A stretch of DNA of 31,460 nt from JAVZGQ01 sp039000685. Lineage in GTDB: Archaea; Aenigmatarchaeota; Aenigmatarchaeia; CG10238-14; SCSR01. The notes under the pieces are model-generated. The model was not told the origin of the DNA and did not search any database. It worked only from the letters and a program-made list of their open reading frames with translations. Shown piece after piece: positions 13,047 through 21,207 of the stretch. Numbering within the stretch: position 1 is the first letter of the stretch; every line of letters begins with the position of its first letter. The stretch spans positions 1 through 31,460 of the forward strand of contig JAWBNW010000004.1 in assembly GCA_039000685.1 (NCBI GenBank). Reading direction: 5' to 3'. A program made the position numbers and the translations under genes.

Positions 13047-13286
13047 ATGACATATAAAATTATTCATGAAAGAGATGCATGTATTGGTTGTGGTGCATGT
13101 GTGGCGGCCTGTGATAAATTTTGGAATTTGAAAGACGGAAAATCTAATCTTAAAGGTGCAAAGAAAGTTGGGCTTAAATTCGAGCTTGAGGTTGAAAACT
13201 TGAGTTGTAATAAAGATGCTGCAGAGGTTTGCCCAGTTAATTGCATACACATAGTTGATTTGAAAACAGGAAAGAAAATCATTTAG
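13047..13286 (+). CDS. ferredoxin, probably single [4Fe-4S]
   Basis: 79-aa electron carrier. The first motif C12-x2-C15-x2-C18-x3-C22 is complete (CIGCGACVAAC). The second half has only C54, C62 and C66 (CPVNC), without the CxxCxxC of a second cluster. The likely ligands are C12, C15, C18 and C62 or C66, leaving spare cysteines that could form a disulfide as in some thermophile ferredoxins. It could deliver electrons to the radical SAM enzyme of the same operon. Its stop overlaps the 3' end of the convergent membrane-protein gene by 8 nt. Confidence 0.9.
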   Translation: MTYKIIHERDACIGCGACVAACDKFWNLKDGKSNLKGAKKVGLKFELEVENLSCNKDAAEVCPVNCIHIVDLKTGKKII

Positions 13287-14031
13287 GTTTTTTAGATTTA
13301 CCAAAAAACTTCATTAAAATCCATGCAACAAAGAAAGCAACACCTAGAATTAAGAAAATTAGAAGAATTGAAGAAAGTTGATTGAAAACAATATCTAAAA
13401 CATTTTCTCCTATTGGTAAGTCTTTTGGTATTCTTTCAATTAAAAAAACCTTAAAATATGATAAAAAGAAAAAGAAAACCCCAATTGATAAGAATTCGAG
13501 ACCAAAAACTTTAAATCTCCCATCCCACGTTTCAATCAAGAAGAATAGAGCTATACCAGTTACAACCGTAGCCATTAAAAGTTGACCAAAGATTTTTTCA
13601 AAAAAATTATGAGATAATGAGCTAAAAACCACAGCAATATCTTCTCCAGATCTAATCTCTTTTAGACAATCGATAAAATTACATTCATAATTTTTGAAAT
13701 AGAAATTATCAAAAATTTTTTCCATGATTAAATTGACAAATCCACTAGAATCTTTTTCCAAAATTTCAGAACATCTCAAGGTTATATTGTCTATAGGAAG
13801 TGTCACTTCTGCATTTGTCTTACAATAAGAAGAGAGCATTGAATATTTTTCTTCAATTTCTTGAGATGTCATATTTTGTAACAAAACACTCCTGAAAGCA
13901 GTTATAAAAATATTTTTCATATTTTCATAAGCTGTTATATTGTAAAGAAGAAAAGTTAGAAGGAGAAGTGCTAGAAAAATAGAGAATAGAAAAGTTGTAA
14001 TACCTTTTCCAATATTTCTCAATATTCCCAT
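13279..14031 (-). CDS. membrane protein with four predicted transmembrane segments
   Basis: 250 aa, family not recognised. Hydrophobic segments at about 11-30 (TTFLFSIFLALLLLTFLLYN), 148-168 (LLMATVVTGIALFFLIE), 173-196 (FGLEFLSIGVFFFFLSYF) and 222-242 (LLIFLILGVAFFVAWIL). Between the first two is an outside domain of about 115 residues with four cysteines (C69, C87 and two in YECNFIDC, about 118-123), which could form two disulfides, and NMT/NIT glycosylation-like sites. The tail is Lys-rich (FFGKSKKPK). It is 4 nt after polB and likely co-transcribed with it. Role unknown. Confidence 0.75.
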   Translation of the reverse strand: MGILRNIGKGITTFLFSIFLALLLLTFLLYNITAYENMKNIFITAFRSVLLQNMTSQEIEEKYSMLSSYCKTNAEVTLPIDNITLRCSEILEKDSSGFVNLIMEKIFDNFYFKNYECNFIDCLKEIRSGEDIAVVFSSLSHNFFEKIFGQLLMATVVTGIALFFLIETWDGRFKVFGLEFLSIGVFFFFLSYFKVFLIERIPKDLPIGENVLDIVFNQLSSILLIFLILGVAFFVAWILMKFFGKSKKPK

Positions 14032-14035
14032 TTGA

Positions 14036-16507
14036 TCATCTCTTGAAAAAGCTCAATATTTTTTTCTGCTTTTTCTCACTTAAAATATCTTCTTTTGTTA
14101 TGCCAAGGGCTTTAAGCACACGCATACTTGCAGGTATAATTTGATGCTCGATGTAATATTCCGGGTCATATTGATCAGGCTTAACATCTTCCACCGGCTC
14201 AGCCCTATCAGAAATAGAGCCATGGCCCTTCACTATTACAAAACCAATCACACTACCTTCAGCTACAGGTCTTCCTCTATTTTTTGCCTTTTGTGCTGCT
14301 TTCACATGTGGTCCAATTTGCTCATATTGGTTTATAGGTCTAGTTATTTGTTCAAAAATGGTTAAATCTTGAAGATTAACTTTACCTTCTTTTATTTTTT
14401 TGATGGTTTCTTTTACCAAACAGATTGCTTTTTCAGGATCTTTCTCCTTCAAAACTGTTATCAAAACATCTCTTTGTATTTTTTTACTGAGTTCACACCA
14501 ATCTCTCCTCACGGCTTCGTATCCTCTTATTTCGATGTTTCCATTGTAATCTAACAAAGCATATCTTTTCTTTGCACCAACTTCTTCTCTTTCTCTAGCT
14601 ACAAAAATGCCACCTTCATATAAATCTCTAAACTCCAATTCAATTATTCCCGGCAGTTTGTCATTAACCATCTTTGCAAATTTCTCACCAATTTCTCCTA
14701 ATTTTTCTTTTGAACATTTTTCAGGATATTTCACCATAAGAGAGTCTGTATCACCATAAATTATCTCAAACCCATTCTTTTTTGCTTCATCTAAAACATT
14801 GGTGATATAATATCTCCCTAAGGCAGCAGTTGAAGCCCCACATTCACGCTTATACCATTTAGCCCCAACAAACCCAAAATACCCATAAGAAGCATTTGCT
14901 ATTGTTTTTAGAGCAAATTGTCTGTTATCTAAAAGTTTATATTCTTCCGTTCCCTGTTTTAAGTTTTTCATCTTTCTCTTGATTTCTTGCCTTTCTTTTA
15001 TTAAATCTTCCAAATGTTTTGGAATGAAACCCTTTACTCTTATGCAAAAATGCCAGTTAGTTTCCGGAACTTTGTTTTTTTCTATACATTCTTTATGTCT
15101 ACAATTAAAAGTTTCCGGAGAGATGTTATGAGTACAAATTATAGTTGGATACAAGCTGCGAAAATCAAAAACTAAAATGTCAGAATGAATTCCTTTTTTA
15201 GGTTCTATAACTATTGCTCCTTTATAAGCATTGGCTGCTTTTCTCTTTTCAATCTCTTCGGTTTTTGGTCTGTTCGGGATCAAAATATTGTCAGAAAAGG
15301 CCCTTCTCGTGTAAAAGGCTTCAACTAACTGAGAATAAGTATTTCTACACACATCAAAAGCAAGAAGCCCAGTTAGTTTACACAAAGCAAGAATTTGTGG
15401 CAAAATTATTTCAGAGAGTTTAAACGTAAGAAAAGAATCGTGTAGGCTATACTCAGCCAATCTTTCCATTTGTTCCTTTTTGCTCCACATTTCTGTCATT
15501 TCTTTGTATTTCATTTCTTTTTTCCCGATTCCAAGCAATTCTCGAGCAACTTCATTTAAAGTTAAAACTTCACTTTTCATGCTTGCTGAAAGAATGTGGT
15601 CGATGAAATCGAATAGGTCGATATGTACCCTACCTTTAATTTTGGCCGAACTTATTCTCCCCCTTCTAACCAAGTGTACAGTAGAATTATCTCTACCCAG
15701 TTTCAAATGAATTTTAAGTTCTTCAGCTCTTTCTTTGAGTTTTGGGAAATCAAAATTATCACCATTATAGCTGCATATGAAATCTGGATTGATTTTTTTG
15801 ACAATTTCTAAAAACTTTTCAATTATTTCTTTTTCTTCATTCACAGATTCAACATAGTTTGGTTGATTTTTCCAAGATTTTGATGTTATAACTTTTTTAG
15901 TTCCGTCATTTGAAAATACACTTAACATTATTAGCTTGGATTTACCATTTTCTTCTATGAATTCTGTATCGAAAGCCAAAATCTTAAGTTCTGCTTTCAT
16001 ATCTCTTTTAATCGGTTTTATTGATTCGGCTTTTATTATTTCATCAACCAAACATTCTTCTTTATTTTCAAGCTTTTCTCCATCAACTTCAATCCAACTC
16101 ATTGGCTCGATTTGTTTGTCAATCAAGTAGCGTTTATAGAAGACAATGTCGTATTCATAAGTTTCTTCAACTTCATCCCAATTTTTTATAGCATCTCTTA
16201 CATCTGAAATTTTTCTTGGGTTATCGATTGTAATTTTGAGAAGCTTTAATTTTTCAGTTTGCCAAATTTTTTCTATAATTTCAACAGTCAAGTGTTTTAT
16301 TTCAAGTTTGTTTAAATCCAATTTTTCAATTTTCTTTTTAAGTTCGTAAAGCTTGTTATTTTTAGGCATGGCATAAAAATATGGTAGGAAACTTTGATCA
16401 AGAACAAGAAAAGTTTTGCCTTTAGAATTTTTACAATAAAGCCTAATTGTTGGTTTACTGTCAAGCATAGTATAGTCTGCGTCTAAAAGAAGCAAATTTT
16501 CTTTCAA
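14036..16507 (-). CDS. polB: family-B DNA polymerase (TTG start)
   Basis: Replicative/repair DNA polymerase with 3'-5' exonuclease, 823 aa, no intein. Exonuclease motifs: DTE at 180-182, YNGDNFDFP at 247-255, YSLHD at 353-357. Polymerase motifs: A, DFRSLYP at 448-454; B, KTIANASYGYFG at 534-545; C, YGDTDS at 584-589. The C-terminus holds a perfect PCNA-binding box, QKKILSFF (814-821). The start is TTG: an in-frame TAA lies upstream with no ATG or GTG between. It shares a 69-nt divergent region with deoxyhypusine synthase; AATAAATTATT near 16540 may supply TATA boxes to both. Confidence 0.96.
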   Translation of the reverse strand: MKENLLLLDADYTMLDSKPTIRLYCKNSKGKTFLVLDQSFLPYFYAMPKNNKLYELKKKIEKLDLNKLEIKHLTVEIIEKIWQTEKLKLLKITIDNPRKISDVRDAIKNWDEVEETYEYDIVFYKRYLIDKQIEPMSWIEVDGEKLENKEECLVDEIIKAESIKPIKRDMKAELKILAFDTEFIEENGKSKLIMLSVFSNDGTKKVITSKSWKNQPNYVESVNEEKEIIEKFLEIVKKINPDFICSYNGDNFDFPKLKERAEELKIHLKLGRDNSTVHLVRRGRISSAKIKGRVHIDLFDFIDHILSASMKSEVLTLNEVARELLGIGKKEMKYKEMTEMWSKKEQMERLAEYSLHDSFLTFKLSEIILPQILALCKLTGLLAFDVCRNTYSQLVEAFYTRRAFSDNILIPNRPKTEEIEKRKAANAYKGAIVIEPKKGIHSDILVFDFRSLYPTIICTHNISPETFNCRHKECIEKNKVPETNWHFCIRVKGFIPKHLEDLIKERQEIKRKMKNLKQGTEEYKLLDNRQFALKTIANASYGYFGFVGAKWYKRECGASTAALGRYYITNVLDEAKKNGFEIIYGDTDSLMVKYPEKCSKEKLGEIGEKFAKMVNDKLPGIIELEFRDLYEGGIFVAREREEVGAKKRYALLDYNGNIEIRGYEAVRRDWCELSKKIQRDVLITVLKEKDPEKAICLVKETIKKIKEGKVNLQDLTIFEQITRPINQYEQIGPHVKAAQKAKNRGRPVAEGSVIGFVIVKGHGSISDRAEPVEDVKPDQYDPEYYIEHQIIPASMRVLKALGITKEDILSEKKQKKILSFFKR

Positions 16508-16576
16508 ATTATCACTAATTAATTATCTTATTTGCTTGGAATAAATTATTTCTATGAGTAAACACAAATAAATAAT

Positions 16577-17665
16577 GTGAATAAAATTTTGAAAGTACCG
16601 ACTGAACCAATTGACGTCTGGCCAGATAAAAAAATAAGTGAATTAACAGAGGAAATGCTTTGGACTGGTTATCAAGGAAGAAAACTTGCTGAAACAATTC
16701 AAGTTTGGGCAAATATGCTCAAGAAGAAAAACATAGTAATTTGGTTTGGTCTTGCCGGTGCGATGGTACCAGCCGGAATGAGAAAAATAATTTCTTATTT
16801 GATTAAAAGAAGGATGATAGATGTAATTGTTTCTACTGGTGCAAACTTATATCATGATTGTGTCGAAGCTTTGGGAGTTAAACATTATGTTGGAACTCAC
16901 TTGGTTGATGATGTAAAATTGAGAAAGCTGAAAGTTGATAGAATTTATGATGTTTTTGCAAACGAGAAAAAATTCTATTGGGTTGATAGCTGGATTGAAA
17001 GAGATTTCTCCAGAACATTGAGAGATTATTACCTTTACTCTTCTCGTGAGATCCTCTATCTCTTAGGCAAGAGATTAAACCAAGTGGCAAAAGACAAAAA
17101 CTCAATTTTAATAAATGCTTACAAACAAAAAGTTCCAATCTTCTGCCCAGCTTTTGGGGACAGTTCAATTGGTTTTTCAATCATGTTTGCCAACAGGAGA
17201 AAATTCACAAAAAGAATTGGTGATAAGAAAATTGTATTTAGAAAAAAGAGAATTATTTGGGACGGTTTGAAAGATGTTGATGAAAGTTCAAGGATAACTG
17301 AAAGAACAAAAACTACCGGTGTCATATATATTGGTGGAGGCGTACCAAAAAACTTCATCCAACAAACAGCCGTGATTGCAAGTTATCAGACAAGACATGA
17401 TAAAAGTCATAGCTTTGCAATACAAATTTCTACTGATTTACCTCAGTGGGGAGGTCTTTCTGGATGTACTTTTGAGGAAGGCAAGAGCTGGGGGAAAATT
17501 GGTGCATCTGCAAAAATGGTTCAATGTTATACTGATGCGACTATAGCTTTACCAATTGTTGTCCATTCTTTAAGTGAAAAATTCAAGAAGTTGCGAAGAG
17601 AAGTTCCAATTTTTGAATGGAGAGGTAATGAGTTGAAAATTAAATATGAGAAAATGAAATTGTAA
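16577..17665 (+). CDS. dys: deoxyhypusine synthase (GTG start)
   Basis: Transfers the aminobutyl group of spermidine to a lysine of translation factor aIF5A, the first step to hypusine. 362 aa. The catalytic lysine is K307 in SWGKIG, with the NAD/spermidine-site segments GLAGAMVPAGMRK, STGANLYHD and TKTTGVIYIGGGVPKNF all present. GTG at 16577 is the first in-frame start and sits about 30 nt from AATAAATTA, consistent with a leaderless mRNA. It is divergent from polB and converges on ogg with no gap between stops. The aIF5A gene is not in the window. Confidence 0.95.
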   Translation: MNKILKVPTEPIDVWPDKKISELTEEMLWTGYQGRKLAETIQVWANMLKKKNIVIWFGLAGAMVPAGMRKIISYLIKRRMIDVIVSTGANLYHDCVEALGVKHYVGTHLVDDVKLRKLKVDRIYDVFANEKKFYWVDSWIERDFSRTLRDYYLYSSREILYLLGKRLNQVAKDKNSILINAYKQKVPIFCPAFGDSSIGFSIMFANRRKFTKRIGDKKIVFRKKRIIWDGLKDVDESSRITERTKTTGVIYIGGGVPKNFIQQTAVIASYQTRHDKSHSFAIQISTDLPQWGGLSGCTFEEGKSWGKIGASAKMVQCYTDATIALPIVVHSLSEKFKKLRREVPIFEWRGNELKIKYEKMKL

Positions 17666-18307
17666 TCATTTGAAAATAAAGCCTGTTTCTTTAGACCAAA
17701 AAAGCAAATCCAATTCATCAAGAGGGATATTGATTTGCTTCGAGTATTCTTTTATCTTATTTTCAACCTTAAGATATTCTCTTTTTGTCAAAGTTTTTGG
17801 AATTTTTTCAATTATTCCAAACTCTTTTAAGTTCTTCATTATATGAATATCTAAAATTGCTAGCTGATTATCGCTCAGGCCAACATTCCTTAAGAAATGA
17901 GAAGCTTCTTTCATCCCAAGACCTTTTAAATTGTTAACTAACCACCCCCTTAATTCTAAAGGGTCTATGAAAGATTGGAGAAATTCTTTAATCTGAATTT
18001 TTCCATCTACTGTAAATTTTTTTCTTGCTTCAATTATATAATTTGCTTTATTTTTACTGAACCTTACTTTTAGGAATGGTAAGATTTGTTCAGCGCTACC
18101 TCTGTATAATAAACCATTCTTTACCAGTTTGCTTATAGATTCCCAAGCATCCAGTGCTTTTGATTGTGGCGTGCAAATACAAAAAGCAAGCTCAGCAAAA
18201 ATTCTTTCATTGCTTTCATTTATAATCTGTTTGAATTCAAGAAGTCTTTGTCTAATCTCTTCATTTTTTTCTTCATATAACTTTTTCAATTCGTCAATTC
18301 TATTCAT
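17666..18307 (-). CDS. ogg: 8-oxoguanine DNA glycosylase/lyase, Ogg2 type
   Basis: Base-excision repair enzyme that removes 8-oxoguanine and nicks the strand. 213 aa, helix-hairpin-helix glycosylase fold of the archaeal Ogg2 subfamily. Catalytic K133 lies in LKGLGMKEASHFLRN and D153 in AILDIHIM, the expected K...D pair 20 residues apart. AELAFCICTPQSKALDAW near residue 38 is also typical. Its ATG overlaps the stop codon of a 45-aa ORF (ATGA), so translation is coupled. Confidence 0.93.
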   Translation of the reverse strand: MNRIDELKKLYEEKNEEIRQRLLEFKQIINESNERIFAELAFCICTPQSKALDAWESISKLVKNGLLYRGSAEQILPFLKVRFSKNKANYIIEARKKFTVDGKIQIKEFLQSFIDPLELRGWLVNNLKGLGMKEASHFLRNVGLSDNQLAILDIHIMKNLKEFGIIEKIPKTLTKREYLKVENKIKEYSKQINIPLDELDLLFWSKETGFIFK

Positions 18308-18441
18308 TTTTCATTCCTCAAAAATTCTTTCCCATCTTTAATAAATTCATGACATTTTTGATATAATTCTTTTCTTCTTGCTTCTAACATTTCTATGGGT
18401 TTACTTAAAAATTCTGCAGCAGTTAAAACCCCCGTTTTCAT
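18304..18441 (-). CDS. 45-aa ORF translationally coupled to ogg
   Basis: Short frame starting MKTGVLTAAEFLSKP and ending KDGKEFLRNEK; no family recognised. It reads as two charged helices with an aromatic/Cys middle (ELYQKCHEF). Its TGA overlaps the ogg ATG by the ATGA arrangement, and its start is 6 nt downstream of the UPF0282 remnant's stop, so it fits the operon spacing exactly. No good ribosome site is seen. It may be a genuine small protein or only a leader peptide that hands ribosomes to ogg. Confidence 0.5.
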   Translation of the reverse strand: MKTGVLTAAEFLSKPIEMLEARRKELYQKCHEFIKDGKEFLRNEK

Positions 18442-18447
18442 TTTTCA

Positions 18448-18714
18448 TCAGTTTTTAACATAGACATAATTTTTTTCTTTGTATTTTAAATCTATAAGCA
18501 AACGATAGTCTAAAATCAAAGTTTTTGGGGAAATTTCCCCCACAATTTTAATTAAATTTTGTATAGAAGCCTGAAAGTTTTCATAACCATATCTATAACC
18601 AAGCACATAAATCGGATCTATAAGAATTCTTTTATCTTTTGTTACAATAGAACAAGCCATAGATCTTGTGCCAAGACTATCGAAAGCTATTGGCAAAAAT
18701 TCTATTTTGTTCAC
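18448..18714 (-). pseudogene. UPF0282-type metallo-beta-lactamase-fold protein with internal deletion
   Basis: 88 aa. Residues 1-34 match the start of UPF0282 proteins (FLPIAFDSLGTRSMACSIV then RILIDP). Residues 35-88 match the end of the same family (YVLGYRYGYENFQASIQNL then TLILDYRLLIDLKY). Family members are about 300 aa; the roughly 200 residues carrying the HxHxDH metal site are missing, joined in frame near 18612. The C-terminal Asp-His-His of the family reads DYR here. It overlaps the pyrG 3' end by 38 nt. With no metal ligands it cannot be an active hydrolase. It is either decaying or retained for another role; no stop codons interrupt it. Family match is from memory of the motif pattern. 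Confidence 0.6.
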
Positions 18715-20329
18715 TCAAACAAGCTTTAATTAGACCGTCAAACAAAGGAGCTGGTTTAAGAGGTCTTGACTTAAATTCAGGATGAGCTTGAGTAGCAACA
18801 AAATAAGGGTGGTCATTAAGCTCTATGAATTCAACAAGCCTTCCGTCTGGAGAAATTCCAGAAAAGACAAGGCCATTTTTTTGCAGGACCTCATGAAATT
18901 CTGGATTGACTTCATATCTATGCCTATGTCTTTCTCTTATTTCTCTTTGTTTGTTGTACAGTTTCCAAACAATTGTGCCTTCCTTAAGAATTGCTGGCCA
19001 CGAGCCAAGTCTCATGGTTGCACCATACTTTGATTCTTCCACCAACTTTTTCTGCTCAGGCAGAATATCTATAACAGGATAAGGTGTTTCTGGATCAAAC
19101 TCGGTAGAGTTAGCATTTTTCAAACCACAAACATTTCTTGCAAATTCAACTACACCTAGCTGTAAACCTAAACACAAGCCCAAAAAAGGAATTTTGTTTT
19201 CTCTCGTATATTTTATCGTAGCTATTTTTCCTTCTATTCCACTAGCTCCAAAACCACCCGGAACTATAACCCCATCAACAGAATTTAAAATTTCAATATT
19301 TTCCGGTTCTCTTTCAAAAGTTTTTGAATCAATCCAAACTATTTCTGGCTTAACATTGTTATTCCAAGCTGCATGTTTAACTGCTTCTATCACAGAAATA
19401 TAAGAATCTTTAAGAACGAAGCCACCAATATCAAAATATTTTCCAACAATCCCTATTTTTACTGTTTTATCCAATTTCTTAATCTTTTCTATTAATTTTG
19501 TCCATTCATCATATTTTGCACCAATTTTTTGTAATCCAAATTTTTCCAAGATTTTATTTCCTAAATTCTGCTGTTCAAAAATCAACGGCAACTCATAAAC
19601 ATTCTCTATATCTGGATCAGAAATTACATCTTCCTTTTTCACATTGCAAAACAAAGCAATCTTTTCTTTTCTAACTTCATCTATCGGAGCTTCAGACCTA
19701 CAAATTATAAAATCTGATATAATTCCAAGTTCACGCAATTTTTGTACCGAATGTTGAGTGGGCTTTGTTTTTTGTTCCCCAAGATATTTTGGTACAGGTA
19801 CATAGCTCATGTGTATATAAACACATCTTTCACCATCCATTTTCATTTGTCTAGCAGCTTCTATAAACAGTTGGTTTTCATAATCACCAACCGTCCCACC
19901 AATTTCAACAAGCACAAAATCTGCTCTTGATTTTTCAGCAACTTTCTTTATCCTTCCTTTAATCTCATCTGTTACATGGGGTATCATCTGTACAGTTTTA
20001 CCCAAAAACTTCCCCTCCCTTTCCTTTGTTATAACACTCCAAAAAATTTGGCCAGAAGTTATGTTGTTCTCTTTTGGAACATCAATTCCAAGAAATCTTT
20101 CGTAGTGGCCTAAATCTTGATCAATTTCACCACCATCTTCTGTTACCCAAACTTCTCCATGTTCAGTTGGTCTTAAAGTACCGGCATCAAAATTCAAGTA
20201 ACCATCTATTTTTATTGCAGTAACTTTCAAGCCACGAAATTGGAGAAGCTTTCCTATAGAAGCTGTCGTTATTCCTTTACCAAGGCCAGAAAGCACACCA
20301 CCAGTAACAAAAATATAATGCGGTCGCAT
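18677..20329 (-). CDS. pyrG: CTP synthase
   Basis: Converts UTP to CTP with ATP and glutamine. 550 aa, two domains: an N-terminal synthase domain opening GGVLSGLGKGITTASIG, with IDGYLNFDAGTLRP and VEIGGTVGDYE; and a C-terminal class I glutamine amidotransferase with C386 in FLGLCLGLQ and H516/E518 in QAHPEF. The ATG at 20329 lies about 22 nt from a TATA-like element within the 15-bp palindrome at 20345-20359 (arms CTTTAAA/TTTAAAG), so it is probably leaderless. The C-terminal residues overlap the start of the next gene by 38 nt. Confidence 0.97.
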   Translation of the reverse strand: MRPHYIFVTGGVLSGLGKGITTASIGKLLQFRGLKVTAIKIDGYLNFDAGTLRPTEHGEVWVTEDGGEIDQDLGHYERFLGIDVPKENNITSGQIFWSVITKEREGKFLGKTVQMIPHVTDEIKGRIKKVAEKSRADFVLVEIGGTVGDYENQLFIEAARQMKMDGERCVYIHMSYVPVPKYLGEQKTKPTQHSVQKLRELGIISDFIICRSEAPIDEVRKEKIALFCNVKKEDVISDPDIENVYELPLIFEQQNLGNKILEKFGLQKIGAKYDEWTKLIEKIKKLDKTVKIGIVGKYFDIGGFVLKDSYISVIEAVKHAAWNNNVKPEIVWIDSKTFEREPENIEILNSVDGVIVPGGFGASGIEGKIATIKYTRENKIPFLGLCLGLQLGVVEFARNVCGLKNANSTEFDPETPYPVIDILPEQKKLVEESKYGATMRLGSWPAILKEGTIVWKLYNKQREIRERHRHRYEVNPEFHEVLQKNGLVFSGISPDGRLVEFIELNDHPYFVATQAHPEFKSRPLKPAPLFDGLIKACLSEQNRIFANSFR

Positions 20330-20360
20330 AATAAATTATGCCTTCTTTAAATTTTAAAGT

Positions 20361-20681
20361 TTAATCCTGCAGTTTTATTTCTATGTGTACACCCTGAGGA
20401 ACATTTATCCTCATTATCTGCCTTAAAGCCCTTTCATCGGCTTGCACATCCACAACACGCTTGTGAATTCTAAGCTCCCACTTATCGTAAGTAGCATTGC
20501 CATGGCCACATCCATCACCACAAGGAGTTTTGAGTGTTACAACTTTCATTATTTTTGTTGGCAATGGAATAGGACCTCTAGTCAAAACACCAAACTTTTT
20601 TGCTATGTCTTTTATCTCGGAGCAAATGCTGTCCAATTCCATAGGGTCTTTGCCGGAGAGCTTTATCCTTGCCACTTGCAT
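20361..20681 (-). CDS. rpsJ: 30S ribosomal protein uS10
   Basis: Small-subunit head protein. 106 aa: ARIKLSGKDPMELDSIC at the start, RGPIPLPTK at 36-44, then WELRIHKRVVDVQADERAL. A short Cys-containing turn (CGDGCGHG) replaces the usual loop before ATYDKWE. In archaea uS10 usually follows EF-1A directly; here an opposite-strand gene at 20840 separates them and uS10 must be read through from EF-1A or have its own promoter in the AT-rich stretch 20700-20790. Confidence 0.96.
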   Translation of the reverse strand: MQVARIKLSGKDPMELDSICSEIKDIAKKFGVLTRGPIPLPTKIMKVVTLKTPCGDGCGHGNATYDKWELRIHKRVVDVQADERALRQIMRINVPQGVHIEIKLQD

Positions 20682-20795
20682 GATATCACTTTAACTTCTT
20701 TAATCTGCTTAGTTTAAATTCTTTTTGGTTTGAATTAAAAACCACACTATTTTAATATTTTTTAAATTCAAGAATCTAGGATTTTTTGAGAGTTT

Positions 20796-20817
20796 GATAA
20801 AAACAGCTGTTTTTATC
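20796..20817. repeat. 22-bp perfect palindrome upstream of the 20840 gene
   Basis: Arms GATAAAAACAG and CTGTTTTTATC are exact reverse complements with no spacer; GAGA and TCTC lie just outside. It ends 22 nt before the ATG at 20840, where a TATA box would be. It may be an operator, or a hairpin in a read-through transcript from EF-1A to uS10. Confidence 0.8.
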
Positions 20818-20839
20818 TCTCCCTTAATTTTATTTAGTT

Positions 20840-21124
20840 ATGATAGTAAGAGAACTTGAGAATACTATTGAAAAAGAAAAGAAAAAAGCCAAAGTGATTA
20901 AAACCAAAGAAGCAATTGAAATGGAATTGTTTGGCAAAGGAAAACCTAGAAAAGAATTTTATGATAGAGCAGGAAATCTATTAGTCCTACCTTATAAGAA
21001 CTATACAATTTGGTATGAACACATTAAAGGTAAGAAGTTTGATTTGTTAGGTCATCATGGAGGATTAAGTAGAGACGAAATGTTAGTCCCCTTTGCTATA
21101 ACTAAACTTTCTAATTTACTTTGA
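20840..21124 (+). CDS. C-terminal part of an alkaline-phosphatase-superfamily protein
   Basis: 94 aa. Residues 30-94 resemble the last part of archaeal alkaline-phosphatase/phosphodiesterase-family proteins: LFGKGKPRKEFYDRAGNLLVLPY, YTIWYEHIKG, then GHHGGLSRDEMLVPF (71-85), where the family's His-Gly-Gly contributes to the metal site. The catalytic Ser/Thr domain of several hundred residues is absent. The ATG at 20840 is the first start, and upstream sequence is AT-rich without homologous-looking coding. It is the only plus-strand gene within the EF-1A to uS10 segment. It may be a transferred remnant or a stand-alone small protein. Confidence 0.6.
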   Translation: MIVRELENTIEKEKKKAKVIKTKEAIEMELFGKGKPRKEFYDRAGNLLVLPYKNYTIWYEHIKGKKFDLLGHHGGLSRDEMLVPFAITKLSNLL

Positions 21125-21207
21125 TTTTTTCTATTATTTTGTTAAACTATATTTAAGTTCTTTTATAGGCTCTAAAAAAGTAAAGAAGTTGTATTCAAGG
21201 TTTATGC

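Noticed and set aside
18441..18475. Box C/D guide RNA suggested by CTGATGA
   Set aside because: No matching D box at suitable spacing and no second C'/D' pair; it lies within the tight gene junctions.
20345..20359. 15-bp palindrome CTTTAAA-T-TTTAAAG as an operator
   Set aside because: TATA boxes are naturally near-palindromic; it is explained by the pyrG promoter.
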